From positions 17,943 through 81,942 of the forward strand of contig JANRFH010000033.1 in NCBI GenBank assembly GCA_030725745.1: 64,000 nt of DNA. The letters are read 5' to 3'. The notes beneath the pieces are model-generated. The model ran no database searches. It was given only the letters and a program-made list of their open reading frames with translations, and was not told the origin of the DNA. The stretch comes from Akkermansiaceae bacterium (GTDB lineage Bacteria > Verrucomicrobiota > Verrucomicrobiia > Verrucomicrobiales > Akkermansiaceae). The translations under genes were made by a program, and so were the position numbers. This document shows, piece after piece, positions 55,068 through 63,945 of the stretch (within the stretch, counting starts at the first letter, position 1; each line of letters begins with the position of its first letter).

Positions 55068-57179
55068 TTATTTACTGGATGGCACTTCTAAGGTATGAAC
55101 CTTGAAGGTGCTGTCCTCCGAGTGATCTGCGTAGGGGGATTCTAGGTATTTTCCTGAGAATTCCTCTAGATAGGTAGCCCATTCTTCAGTTGATGTGATG
55201 TCTCCCTGTCCTTCCCAGCCGAATCCGGTAAACCAGCGGATCCCGCCTTGGTCATCGGTACGGGCGAGGCAAAGTGCTTGGGTCTGATCGGCGATTTTTG
55301 ATTTCATTTCGACCACGTATGATGGGTCGATGACGATGCCGGTGCCGATTCCTAGGCCTTCAAGCGTTTCCCATAGCATCATGCTATTTGGCTTGGCTGA
55401 GAAAATGGCCAAATCTTTGTCTGCTTGGAAAGTCAGGCCGATGGCGACTTCTAGATTTGCAGCGGGTTTGCCATCCAGAGTGAAGCGTGAGTCACATTGG
55501 AATAAGCGTTCACCCATGATGAGGGTGATGCGTTTGGTTTCTCGCAGCGTTTGGCCTTTGAAATCGCTGGCGAAATCGAGTTCGAAAACGGTTTTTTCTG
55601 GTGTGCTATCGATGATGCGATGGGCGATGTAGGTGTTGGAGTTGAAGATCTTTCCGTCCGACCATGCGGAAATCCCACCGCAGCCACGGGTATCGCCGAC
55701 TTTGTAGACATCGAGTCCTTCTCCTTGGTCTTCGTGGTAGGATTTGTTGACCTTGCCGTAGCGGAGTTTGTTGAGATCCTCCATGTACCACTTGTCGATG
55801 ACGGGGTAGGGGACACGTTTGAACCAACAATCGAAGCCACTATTTTCCGTGCCGGAGCGTAGTGCCGGGCCGTAGGTGCGGAAGGCGATGAGGTCGTTTT
55901 CCCAAGTGAAATCATCCGCGCGCTCCGGGACGAATCGGGCGTAGGTGCGTGGTGTGGCTGGCAGGAAGGACTCCGGAAGGGTTACACCTTCAAATGTGGC
56001 GACATCGTTTTTCTTTTTCGAGGGATTCAGCAGGCGGATGACTTCTGCGCCTGCTAGTAGGAATGCACCAGATCCGTAGACTTCCGTGGAATCTGCGTTG
56101 GTTTCCTGTTTGTCCGGAGCAGAACCGATTTTCTGAACGAATCCGAGCATACCGGAGGGCTGGATGTTTTTCGTGAGGGCTTCGTAGCCTTTCATGAGGG
56201 CTGGCCGGAAGGTTTCGGCCGGTAGCAAACCGCGGTTTACTCCCCATGCCATGGCGTAGACGAAAAATGCAGAGCCGGAGGACTCGCCGACAGCGTCTTC
56301 TGAATCCAGCAGGCTAGAGCGCCACAGGCCATCTGGATTCTGGAGAGTGAGAAGCTGGTAGATCATGTCGTGGTAAAGCCCGAGATACTTTTCACGCGAG
56401 GGATGATCCTCAGGAAGTTGGTCGAGCATGTGGATCAGGCCGCCAACGACCCAGCCGTTGCCACGTGCCCAAAAGACTTTTTTTCCGCTGGGGGTTCGTT
56501 GTTTGAAGAAATTATTATCCCTGTAGAAAAGGTGGTAGGTGGGATCGTATAAAACATCGGTGGTAGTCCACCATTCCTTGTCAGCCCATTCGAGAAATTT
56601 GGGGTCGCCGGTGAGTTTAGAAAGGTGCGCCCAGACAGGGGGCGACATGAAGAGGGCGTCGCACCAACACCATGTAAAGGTGCCGCCAGATATTGATTTG
56701 GCGGTTTCGGAGGACAGCTTTTCGGTGATTTTGTCGAAATGGGCGATGGAGGGTGCTAGCTTGGCCTGATCCTTATCGCGTTTGTATAATTCCAGCCATG
56801 CTTGGAGCACTGCATGGTCGTCGGCGTGGGTTGTGCGACGCCCAGGGCCGTAGGAGAGTTCTTTGCCGAATGCGTCGAGAGCCTCAAGATAACGGATCTC
56901 GCCAGATACTTGGGAGAGTTCGGTAAGCCCGAGGAAAAACGGAGCCTGCGTCCAATCATCAAGGTCGTGTTTCGAGGGGTTTTCTAACTGCCAGTCAGCC
57001 ACTCGCTGCATGTCTTTAAGGATGTCGGCAGGCGTTGGCTCTGTTGCGTGCAGTGGGCTAATCACTACTGCTATGACTGCTACAAATTTGCCAACGAATA
57101 GAAGCTCACGAAGCCTCCTTTGAGCTAGGGCAAGGGAAGAGTATCCGATGAGGGTCGTAAGTTTCAGATTGGAAATCAT
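55068..57179 (-). CDS. GH105 unsaturated rhamnogalacturonyl hydrolase fused to DUF4861
   Basis: 703 residues. A hydrophobic segment near residues 30-45 (FVGKFVAVIAVVISPLHA) is the probable export signal; the unusual 29-residue lead may mean a later start. The GH105 half (~48-390) has WCDALFMSPPVWAHLSKLTGD with catalytic Asp 174, RTTHADDHAVLQAW and WARGNGWVVGGLIHMLDQL. From about 395 to the end is a DUF4861 domain (VPERADDFTWENDLIAFRTYGPALR; YHEDQGEGLDVYKVGDTRGCGG; GFGWEGQGDI). GH105 cuts the unsaturated uronic acid from rhamnogalacturonan or ulvan-type fragments. The DUF4861 half may bind or act on the same sugar. It is convergent with the GH78-like gene. Confidence 0.9.
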   Translation of the reverse strand: MISNLKLTTLIGYSSLALAQRRLRELLFVGKFVAVIAVVISPLHATEPTPADILKDMQRVADWQLENPSKHDLDDWTQAPFFLGLTELSQVSGEIRYLEALDAFGKELSYGPGRRTTHADDHAVLQAWLELYKRDKDQAKLAPSIAHFDKITEKLSSETAKSISGGTFTWCWCDALFMSPPVWAHLSKLTGDPKFLEWADKEWWTTTDVLYDPTYHLFYRDNNFFKQRTPSGKKVFWARGNGWVVGGLIHMLDQLPEDHPSREKYLGLYHDMIYQLLTLQNPDGLWRSSLLDSEDAVGESSGSAFFVYAMAWGVNRGLLPAETFRPALMKGYEALTKNIQPSGMLGFVQKIGSAPDKQETNADSTEVYGSGAFLLAGAEVIRLLNPSKKKNDVATFEGVTLPESFLPATPRTYARFVPERADDFTWENDLIAFRTYGPALRSGTENSGFDCWFKRVPYPVIDKWYMEDLNKLRYGKVNKSYHEDQGEGLDVYKVGDTRGCGGISAWSDGKIFNSNTYIAHRIIDSTPEKTVFELDFASDFKGQTLRETKRITLIMGERLFQCDSRFTLDGKPAANLEVAIGLTFQADKDLAIFSAKPNSMMLWETLEGLGIGTGIVIDPSYVVEMKSKIADQTQALCLARTDDQGGIRWFTGFGWEGQGDITSTEEWATYLEEFSGKYLESPYADHSEDSTFKVHTLEVPSSK

Positions 57180-57306
57180 GAGTCAGGAAGATAGTTTTCA
57201 GCAGCGCTTTGCCTAGGATTCTTTTAGTTTTGGCGCTGCACAAGGCACATGTTGTTGCTTCGGCTGAAAATGTCGGTGCTTCTGTCCATTTACCCAAAAA
57301 ACATTT

Positions 57307-57951
57307 ATGAAAGAAGCGACCCTGAAACAAATTCAATTTGCACGCATTGTGCCTGTGGTAGTAATCGACGATGCTGATGTTGCACTTGATTTGGCAGATG
57401 CATTACTGGCCGCTGGTCTGGGTGTGATTGAAATTACCTTCAGGACAGCCGCTGCCGCGAAAGCAATCGAAACGATAGCTTCTGAGCGCCCGGCGATGCT
57501 CGTTGGCGCAGGGACTTTACTGACCGGAGAAACGGTGAAGGCTGCTGCGGATGCGGGCGCGACGTTTGGCCTCGCACCGGGCTTGAACGCAAGGACTGTG
57601 GCTGATGCGCAGGGCGCAGGGTTGGATTTTGCGCCGGGTATTTCGACTCCTTCGGAAATCGAACATGCTCTCGCCCTTGGGTGCAAGCTGCTGAAGTTTT
57701 TCCCAGCCGAACAAGCGGGTGGTGCGAATATGTTGAAAGCTCTAGAAGGGCCGTATGCTCACACTGGAGTTCAGTTCATACCCACTGGTGGCATCAGTGC
57801 GGGAAACATGAATGACTATCTCTCGCTCAAAAGCGTGGCCGCGATCGGTGGATCATGGTTCGTAGATAAGAAGCTAATCGCAGCCCGTGATTGGGATGCG
57901 ATTGAGCGTCTAACTCGTGAAGCCTTGGCTATCGCGCGAGCTGGGGCGTAG
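57307..57951 (+). CDS. eda: KDPG/KHG aldolase
   Basis: 214 residues, the usual length. The (beta/alpha)8 signatures are RIVPVVVIDDADVALDLADALLAAG, IEITFRT (the general base Glu), MLVGAGTLLTGE and LGCKLLKFFPAEQAGG, where the Schiff-base Lys lies in LKFFPAE. It splits 2-keto-3-deoxy-6-phosphogluconate into pyruvate and glyceraldehyde-3-phosphate. It is convergent with the KDG kinase gene (2 bp between stops), so both final steps of the unsaturated-uronate pathway are adjacent. Confidence 0.95.
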   Translation: MKEATLKQIQFARIVPVVVIDDADVALDLADALLAAGLGVIEITFRTAAAAKAIETIASERPAMLVGAGTLLTGETVKAAADAGATFGLAPGLNARTVADAQGAGLDFAPGISTPSEIEHALALGCKLLKFFPAEQAGGANMLKALEGPYAHTGVQFIPTGGISAGNMNDYLSLKSVAAIGGSWFVDKKLIAARDWDAIERLTREALAIARAGA

Positions 57952-57953
57952 CC

Positions 57954-59051
57954 TTATCTGACCACGCGTGCGCCACCACCGGAGATTTGCTTCTCCACTT
58001 CCTTGCGAGTGGCCATAGAGGTATCGCCGGGTGTGGTGGATGCCAGAGCGCCGTGAGCTGCGCCGTATTCGACGGCTTGCTGTGCGTCATTGAATTCCAT
58101 GAAGCCAAACTGCACGCCAGAGGCAAACGAGTCTCCGCCTCCGACACGGTCTAGGATCTCAAGGTTATCGTATTTCCGGGACTCGTGGAATGTGCCTTCG
58201 TGCCAGAGAATCGCCGACCAGTCATTGACTGTAGCGGTTTTTACTCCTCGCAGAGTCGTTGCAGCTACTTTGAAGTTCGGGAACTCTTTCACGGCGGTTT
58301 CGATCATGGCTTTAAAAGCATCGAGTGGGATGCTTGAAATATTGTGATCCACGCCTTCCACCTCGAAGCCGAGTGAGGCGGTAAAATCCTCTTCGTTGCC
58401 GATCATGACATCCACATACTTGGCGATTTCGCGGTTCACCTCGCGTGCTTTGTCTAGGCCACCGATGGTTTTCCAGAGGGAAGGGCGGTAGTTCAGATCG
58501 TATGAAACGATGGTTCCATATTTGTTCGCTGCCTTTACGGCCTCGACCGTGATCTCGGCAGCGGTTTCTGAAAGTGCTGCGTAAATCCCGCCGGTGTGGA
58601 ACCAGCGCACGCCGAGTTTTCCGAAAATATGATCCCAATCCACATCACCCGGCTTGAGCTGGGAGGCTGCGGTGTTGCCCCTATCAGGATTGCCCACTGC
58701 ACCGCGGACACCGAAGCCTCTTTCCGTGAAATTTAGGCCGTTTCTAACGGATCGCCCTATTCCATCGTCCTCACGCCACTGGATGAAGTCTGTGGCGACC
58801 CCGCCCTGCATGATGAAATCTTCGACGAGATGCCCCACCTCATTGTCCACAAAGGCAGTCACCACAGCCGTCTTGTAGCCAAAGCATTTACGAAGACCGC
58901 GCGAAGTGTTGTATTCACCGCCGCCCTCCCATGCTTGGAAGCTACGAGCTGTGCGGATACGTCCTTCGCCGGGATCGAGGCGTAACATGACTTCCCCAAG
59001 GGAAATTTGATCAAAGGCGCATTCGGATTTTGGCTTAATGGTAAGTGGCAT
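57954..59051 (-). CDS. kdgK: 2-keto-3-deoxygluconate kinase (PfkB family)
   Basis: 365 residues. The N-terminal PfkB part is DQISLGEVMLRLDPGEGRIRTA and WEGGGEYNTSRGLRKCFG (substrate Gly-Gly-Asn-like segment). The C-terminal signature DRVGGGDSFASGVQFG contains the catalytic Asp in the anion hole. It phosphorylates KDG to KDPG for the aldolase encoded next door. It is divergent from kduI (about 136 bp between starts), a plausible shared regulatory region. Other sugar kinases look similar; the neighbours (kduI, kduD, eda) support KDG. Confidence 0.92.
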   Translation of the reverse strand: MPLTIKPKSECAFDQISLGEVMLRLDPGEGRIRTARSFQAWEGGGEYNTSRGLRKCFGYKTAVVTAFVDNEVGHLVEDFIMQGGVATDFIQWREDDGIGRSVRNGLNFTERGFGVRGAVGNPDRGNTAASQLKPGDVDWDHIFGKLGVRWFHTGGIYAALSETAAEITVEAVKAANKYGTIVSYDLNYRPSLWKTIGGLDKAREVNREIAKYVDVMIGNEEDFTASLGFEVEGVDHNISSIPLDAFKAMIETAVKEFPNFKVAATTLRGVKTATVNDWSAILWHEGTFHESRKYDNLEILDRVGGGDSFASGVQFGFMEFNDAQQAVEYGAAHGALASTTPGDTSMATRKEVEKQISGGGARVVR

Positions 59052-59187
59052 GTCGGTTTTGGTGAAATCTGCGCCAAGTAGAATCCCTGAACCTTCCCGC
59101 TGTAAAGTAGTTTAGAAAATCCTTCTCTTTTCACCTCCGTTCTTTCCGCATATGTCATTTGGGCACACGCTCCAGCATATTTGCCAC

Positions 59188-60018
59188 ATGAATACAAAAC
59201 TGACACCATCACCCAACGAAACCGCAGCACTCAATACCGAAGAGCTGCGCTCCACATTTTTGCTAGAGGATCTCTTTGCCTCCGGCGAAATCCGCATGGT
59301 TTACACGGATCTTGACCGGGCAGTTGTTGGTGCTGCCATCCCCGCCTCCAGCCCTTTGGAACTCGGAAATGACGACGCGCTCAAGGCGGACTTCTTCTGC
59401 CAGCGCCGTGAGCTCGGTATTCTCAATATCGGTGAAGCCGGCAGTGTCACTGTGGATGGTGCGGTTCATGAAATAGGTAAGCACGACTGCCTCTATGTCG
59501 GGCGTGGAAGCCGTTCGGTTCAGTTCGCCAGCGCTGATGCAGGGAGTCCTGCGGTATTTTTCCTGATCAGTCACCCGGCACACGCCGAGCATCCTACGAC
59601 CAAGGCCACCCGCGCTGATGCGAACCGTGTGGAGCTGGGCACCCCCGAGGAAGCCAATGAGCGCACCATTTTCCAATACATCCATGAGAGCGGTATCAAG
59701 AGCTGCCAGCTGGTCATGGGTTTCACCGAATTTAAAACGGGCAGCATCTGGAACACGATGCCATGTCACACGCACGACCGCCGAAGCGAGGTCTATTGCT
59801 ACTTCGACGTACCGGCCGAACATCGCGTCCTCCACATGATGGGCGAGCCTCAGGAAACTAGGCCTCTCTGGGTCGCTGACCGGCAGGCTGTGCTTTCGCC
59901 GCCGTGGTCAATCCATAGTGGTTGTGGCACCGCGAGCTACCGTTTCATCTGGGCGATGGGTGGGGAAAACCAGGCCTTTACCGATATGGATCGCGTCGAA
60001 ATCTCTGAACTCCGCTAA
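59188..60018 (+). CDS. kduI: 5-keto-4-deoxyuronate isomerase
   Basis: The start at 59188 (MNTKLTPSP) gives about 276 residues; the start at 59152 would add 12 residues unlike the family. It is a double-cupin protein with RRELGILNIGEAGSVTVDG, MPCHTHDRRSEVYCYF (two zinc-binding His and a Glu) and PPWSIHSGCGTASYRFIWAMGGENQ (the fourth ligand). It closely matches E. coli KduI. It isomerises 5-keto-4-deoxyuronate, the form taken by unsaturated uronate after hydrolysis. It starts the kduI-kduD operon, 5 bp before kduD. Confidence 0.96.
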   Translation: MNTKLTPSPNETAALNTEELRSTFLLEDLFASGEIRMVYTDLDRAVVGAAIPASSPLELGNDDALKADFFCQRRELGILNIGEAGSVTVDGAVHEIGKHDCLYVGRGSRSVQFASADAGSPAVFFLISHPAHAEHPTTKATRADANRVELGTPEEANERTIFQYIHESGIKSCQLVMGFTEFKTGSIWNTMPCHTHDRRSEVYCYFDVPAEHRVLHMMGEPQETRPLWVADRQAVLSPPWSIHSGCGTASYRFIWAMGGENQAFTDMDRVEISELR

Positions 60019-60023
60019 TTCTT

Positions 60024-60785
60024 ATGAACCTTTTTGATCTAAGCGGAAAAACCGCACTCGTCACGGGTTGTAAACGCGGCATCGGCTTTGCGATGGCCGA
60101 GGCTCTTGCCGAGGCTGGTGCAGACATCATCGGTGTCAGCGCGAGCCTTGAAACAAGCGGCAGCGCGATTGAAATAGCCGTCACGAGCTTGGGTCGTAGC
60201 TTTACCGGGTATCAGTGTGATTTTTCAAAACGCGAGGAAGTGAAGGCATTTTCCGCACAAGTCATCGCGGAGCACGGCGTGCCGGATATCCTGGTGAACA
60301 ACGCAGGAACCATCAAACGCAAGCCTGCTGCCGAACACTCGGATGAAGATTGGTTCGAGGTCATGGATGTGAATCTCAATGCCCAGTTTCTCCTCAGCCG
60401 TGACATCGGGGCGGGCATGATTGCACGTGGCAGTGGGAAGATTATTTTCACTGCGTCACTACTGACCTTCCAAGGTGGCCTAACAGTTCCAGGATACGCA
60501 GCTTCGAAAGGTGGGATCGGTCAGCTGACCAAGGCGCTCTCAAACGAGTGGGCGGGCAGGGGAGTCAACGTCAACGCCATCGCTCCGGGATACATTTCCA
60601 CAGATAATACCGAAGCACTGCGAGACGATCCAGTTCGAAGCGAGCAAATCCTCACCCGGATCCCCGCCGGGCGCTGGGGAGAGCCTCAGGATTTCAAGGG
60701 GCCAGTCGTCTTTCTCGCTAGCGAAGCCTCACGCTACGTGAACGGCGAGATTCTGGTGGTGGACGGTGGTTGGATGGGGCGTTAA
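60024..60785 (+). CDS. kduD: 2-dehydro-3-deoxy-D-gluconate 5-dehydrogenase (SDR)
   Basis: 253 residues. It is a classical short-chain dehydrogenase: the cofactor motif VTGCKRGIGFAMA, NNAGTIKRKPAAEHS, the catalytic Ser/Tyr/Lys in ASLLTFQGGLTVPGYAASKGG, and AIAPGYISTDNTEALRDDP, which is characteristic of KduD. It ends with the family's VVDGGWMGR. It converts 2,5-diketo-3-deoxygluconate to KDG with NAD. It follows kduI by 5 bp. Confidence 0.95.
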   Translation: MNLFDLSGKTALVTGCKRGIGFAMAEALAEAGADIIGVSASLETSGSAIEIAVTSLGRSFTGYQCDFSKREEVKAFSAQVIAEHGVPDILVNNAGTIKRKPAAEHSDEDWFEVMDVNLNAQFLLSRDIGAGMIARGSGKIIFTASLLTFQGGLTVPGYAASKGGIGQLTKALSNEWAGRGVNVNAIAPGYISTDNTEALRDDPVRSEQILTRIPAGRWGEPQDFKGPVVFLASEASRYVNGEILVVDGGWMGR

Positions 60786-60805
60786 CGGCATTCAGCAAAA
60801 AACTC

Positions 60806-61075
60806 ATGCACAAGTGCCCGCACTGCAACGAACCAGGTATTTCTGGTATTCGTCGGGCGTTTATGGGGCCGGGATTCCCTGCCAAATGTCAGCGATGTGG
60901 GCAACGTGTGGGAGTTTCAAATGTAAGAAATTTATTGGTAACATTATCGCTAACAATATTTGCAGTAGTCATCGTGATACTCGATCTTCCAATGTGGGTC
61001 TATGTCGTAGCACTGATTTTACTGCTCATTTCGATACCCCTTTTCAATAGGCTCGTCCCTCTAGAGAAGAGATAA
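60806..61075 (+). CDS. zinc-ribbon two-helix membrane protein
   Basis: 89 residues from the ATG at 60806 (MHKCPHCNEPG). Two CxxC knuckles (CPHC at 4-7 and CQRC at about 28-31) form a zinc ribbon. It is followed by two hydrophobic segments (NLLVTLSLTIFAVVIVIL and WVYVVALILLLISIPLF). It has no recognised family, but the arrangement is common among small bacterial membrane proteins. The upstream in-frame ATG at 60770 overlaps the kduD end and is less likely. It may be co-transcribed with kduID but nothing links it to sugar use. Confidence 0.6.
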   Translation: MHKCPHCNEPGISGIRRAFMGPGFPAKCQRCGQRVGVSNVRNLLVTLSLTIFAVVIVILDLPMWVYVVALILLLISIPLFNRLVPLEKR

Positions 61076-61096
61076 AGACAGGAATTAAGAAGCGCA

Positions 61097-62329
61097 TCAC
61101 TTCACCTCGCCGAACGACAGACGCGTTTCGTTGTTCAACAGCGCACGATAGCGAAGCAGCGCCTCTAGATAATAGTAGTCTGCGTAGACCAGCGGCACAT
61201 CGATCTCGCTGCCTTTCGGTAGATGGCCGGTGGATTGTGTGAGGATGAAACCCCCGTTGGTCTTGGGCTCAGCGAGGTATGGTGCTTTGGAAAGAGATAG
61301 AAGCTGTTTGGCGGCGAAATCACGGTATGCAGCTCCTTCGTCAGAAAGAGTTGAGAGTTCGAGTAGTGCGGAAGCCATGATAGCTGCAGCAGAAGCATCA
61401 CGTGGGACATCGGCTCCTGGCTCGACACCGAAATCCCAGTAGGGAACGAGATCTTCAGGAAGGTTCGGATGATTCATGAGAAACTGCGCCACGTTTTCAG
61501 CGCATTTTAGGTATTCCTGCTTTCCAGTTTCACGGAACATCATGGTGAATCCATATAGAGCCCAGGCTTGGCCACGCGCCCACGGCGTCTGGACATCGGC
61601 ACCTTGCCAGCCGTAGATGGCACGTATCCAACCCGTCTCCGGATCATAATCGACGACATGATAGGCGGAGCCGTCGGGACGAAAATGATTTGCGAGTGTC
61701 TTGTCTGCGTGGCTGACGGCAATTTCTTGGAGTTTCTGATCTCCACCATTTTTAGCCGCCCAGGTGAGGAGCTCTAAATTCATCATGTTATCGATGATCA
61801 CTGGGCAAATGAAGAGTGGGTTGTCCCATGAGCGAATCATTCCCAACGATGGAACATACCTCGTGCCTAGTGCGGTGGCAGCATCCTGCAGCACCTCACG
61901 GAATTCGTCGGATGGGGCAAGTCGAAGCGCGTTTCCATAGCTACAACCGAGCATGAAGCCACCATCGTGGTTGTCTTTGAAATGTCGTATGACCTCCAGC
62001 CGTCTCGTGTAATCTAGTGCCTTGTCTTTCCACTTTTCAGATCCGTCATATTCGTGGAGGAACCAGAGACTTCCTGGGAAAAATCCGCTAGTCCAGTCCT
62101 TCGGCCCCACCGTCAGCACAGATCCGTCTTCCTTAATCGTTCTTGGAATTTTCGTATCGCTTTCAACCATTGAAAGCATGTGATCATATTGCCCCGCAGC
62201 GCGCTCAAAGACCTCAGGAATACGGTCTAGCAATTCGTCTGAGTGAGCTGGTAGGGCAAGAATAGCTGAAGCTGCAAAAGCCGTAATTTTCCATAGGGTG
62301 GAAGCTGATGTTGTAGGGTTCATGGTCAA
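61097..62329 (-). CDS. unsaturated glucuronyl hydrolase, GH88
   Basis: 410 residues with a signal peptide (cleavage near AHS, about residue 30). Core motifs are DWTSGFFPGSLWFLHEY, FMLGCSYGNALRL, CPVIIDNMMNLELLTWAA (catalytic Asp in IIDNMMN), AYHVVDYDPETGWIRAIYGWQG, and WARGQAWALYGFTMMFRET. GH88 acts on unsaturated uronic acid at the end of GAG, gellan or ulvan fragments, releasing 5-keto-4-deoxyuronate for kduI. It is secreted, while most characterised GH88 enzymes are cytosolic. It is convergent with the preceding zinc-ribbon gene. Confidence 0.92.
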   Translation of the reverse strand: MTMNPTTSASTLWKITAFAASAILALPAHSDELLDRIPEVFERAAGQYDHMLSMVESDTKIPRTIKEDGSVLTVGPKDWTSGFFPGSLWFLHEYDGSEKWKDKALDYTRRLEVIRHFKDNHDGGFMLGCSYGNALRLAPSDEFREVLQDAATALGTRYVPSLGMIRSWDNPLFICPVIIDNMMNLELLTWAAKNGGDQKLQEIAVSHADKTLANHFRPDGSAYHVVDYDPETGWIRAIYGWQGADVQTPWARGQAWALYGFTMMFRETGKQEYLKCAENVAQFLMNHPNLPEDLVPYWDFGVEPGADVPRDASAAAIMASALLELSTLSDEGAAYRDFAAKQLLSLSKAPYLAEPKTNGGFILTQSTGHLPKGSEIDVPLVYADYYYLEALLRYRALLNNETRLSFGEVK

Positions 62330-62441
62330 TATGGCGCTAAGCTAGCCTGCGAGGCCGTTTTGTCGATGGTGTTGAGTTTACCAAGCCAGAGCTCGTTTTT
62401 AAAATTGAATATTTTCGGGATGGTTTCAATGATCTCGCTAC

Positions 62442-63854
62442 ATGAATTTCCTCCACGGTTGTGTTCTACTTTGTGTCTTAGCCAGCTCGTTGGCCTTGTC
62501 TGCGGAGGACGTGACCCTTTTGCAAAAAGAGGTCGAAGTAGCACGAGGGCCGGGGAAAAGCTGGAATAGCATGTCCACTAGGTCGCTAGTGGATCTTCCT
62601 GAAGTTTCTAAGGATCCAGAAGTCGGGCGTTTTGGTGGGATGCCTATAAAGGTGGGTGAGGGTTCCGGTTTTTTTAGAACACAGAAAATTAAAGGGCGCT
62701 GGTGGCTCATTGATCCCGAAGGCCGCTTATACATCCATAAGGCTGTTAATTCAGTAAGAACGATTTCTTCCCGAGGTGCGAGAGAGTATTTCAAAAGCGA
62801 GTTTGGCTCAATGAGTCAATGGGCTTCGGTTACCTCCTCGCTTCTTCATGATACAGGCTTCAATGGCATAGGGGCGTGGTGCGATTACAAATCTTTGAAG
62901 CCTGCTTCTAATAATCTATCATATACCAAGCTATGGAGCTTCATGGCAAAATACGGGAATAAACGGGGAGGCACTTACCAGAAGCCTGGGCACACCGGTT
63001 ACCCTGAGGATTGCCCGTTTATTTTTGATCCAGAGTTTCCTGTGTTCTGCATGGAGTATGCGAGTGCTCTGGCGGAGACGAAAGATGATCCATGGCTGAT
63101 CGGTCATTTTACCGATAATGAATTGCCGTGGAGGATCGATATGCTCGACAATTATCTCAATCTCCATGAGGAAGACCACGGTCATATTGCGGCAGCGAAA
63201 TTCCTCGCCGAGCGTCACGGTCCCAATGCTTCCGAAAAGGATATTACGGAAGATGACAGGGAGGACTTTTTGGCATTTGCCGTCGATACTTACTACAATG
63301 CAGTGTGTCCCGCGATCCGCCATCATGATCCGAACCACCTGATCCTTGGTTCGCGTTTCCACGGACGTGCGATGAAAATTCCTAGATTATTTGAAGCGGC
63401 AGGGAAGCACTTGGATGTCGTGAGCGTGAACTATTACCACGCTTGGACTCCCGACGCGGAGTTACTGACTTCGTGGTCTGAAAAATCAGGTAAGCCTGTG
63501 ATCATCACAGAATGGTATGCGAAGGCAATGGACAGCGGACTTGAGAATACCTCCGGTGCTGGATGGCTTGTGAAGACACAGCGAGATCGTGCTGCATTTT
63601 ACCAGAACTTCACGCTGGGTCTTCTAGAGTCTCGCGTGTGTGTCGGTTGGCACTGGTTCCGTTATTCTGACAACGACCCTACGGAAAAAGGCGTGGATCC
63701 CTCCAACTTAGATGCGAACAAGGGGATTGTGACAAATCGCTACGAGCCATACGGCGTTCTCGTCGATCACATGCGTGATATCAACTCAAGGACTCTGGGT
63801 ATTATCCGTTACTTTGATGGAGCTGATAGCTGGCCGACTTCATCCGAAGATTGA
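62442..63854 (+). CDS. secreted clan GH-A glycoside hydrolase (agarase/GH50-like)
   Basis: 470 residues with a signal peptide (cleavage near residue 21). The (beta/alpha)8 barrel has WWLIDPEGRLYIHKAVNSVR at the start, LIGHFTDNELPWR with the acid/base Glu in DNELPW, LDVVSVNYYHAW, and KPVIITEWYAKAMDSG with the nucleophile Glu, then CVGWHWFRYSDNDPTEKG. This order (NE..., then E in ITEW) is the clan GH-A pattern. The first motif resembles agarase-type GH50/GH86 enzymes. No specific family is assigned. It follows the GH88 gene divergently and precedes a tRNA. Confidence 0.75.
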   Translation: MNFLHGCVLLCVLASSLALSAEDVTLLQKEVEVARGPGKSWNSMSTRSLVDLPEVSKDPEVGRFGGMPIKVGEGSGFFRTQKIKGRWWLIDPEGRLYIHKAVNSVRTISSRGAREYFKSEFGSMSQWASVTSSLLHDTGFNGIGAWCDYKSLKPASNNLSYTKLWSFMAKYGNKRGGTYQKPGHTGYPEDCPFIFDPEFPVFCMEYASALAETKDDPWLIGHFTDNELPWRIDMLDNYLNLHEEDHGHIAAAKFLAERHGPNASEKDITEDDREDFLAFAVDTYYNAVCPAIRHHDPNHLILGSRFHGRAMKIPRLFEAAGKHLDVVSVNYYHAWTPDAELLTSWSEKSGKPVIITEWYAKAMDSGLENTSGAGWLVKTQRDRAAFYQNFTLGLLESRVCVGWHWFRYSDNDPTEKGVDPSNLDANKGIVTNRYEPYGVLVDHMRDINSRTLGIIRYFDGADSWPTSSED

Positions 63855-63870
63855 CCAACTAGCAGAAAAA

Positions 63871-63945
63871 TGGTGCGCGCTGCAGGGTTCGAACCTGCGA
63901 CCCCATCCGTGTGAAGGATGTGCTCTACCACTGAGCTAAGCGCGC
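63871..63945 (-). tRNA. tRNA-Val (anticodon CAC)
   Basis: Read on the minus strand: acceptor stem GCGCGCT with AGCGCGC, D-arm GCTCAGTGGTAGAGC, anticodon stem CATCC/GGATG around TTCACAC giving CAC at 34-36, a short variable loop, and a T-arm with GTTCGAA. CCA is encoded at the 3' end (TGG at 63871-63873 on the plus strand). It reads GTG codons. The 55 bases beyond it to the window end show no feature. Confidence 0.93.

Noticed and set aside
59203..59221. Third palindrome of the TATCACCC type near kduI
   Set aside because: Only one half (CATCACCC) is present and it is inside the kduI coding sequence, without the complementary arm.
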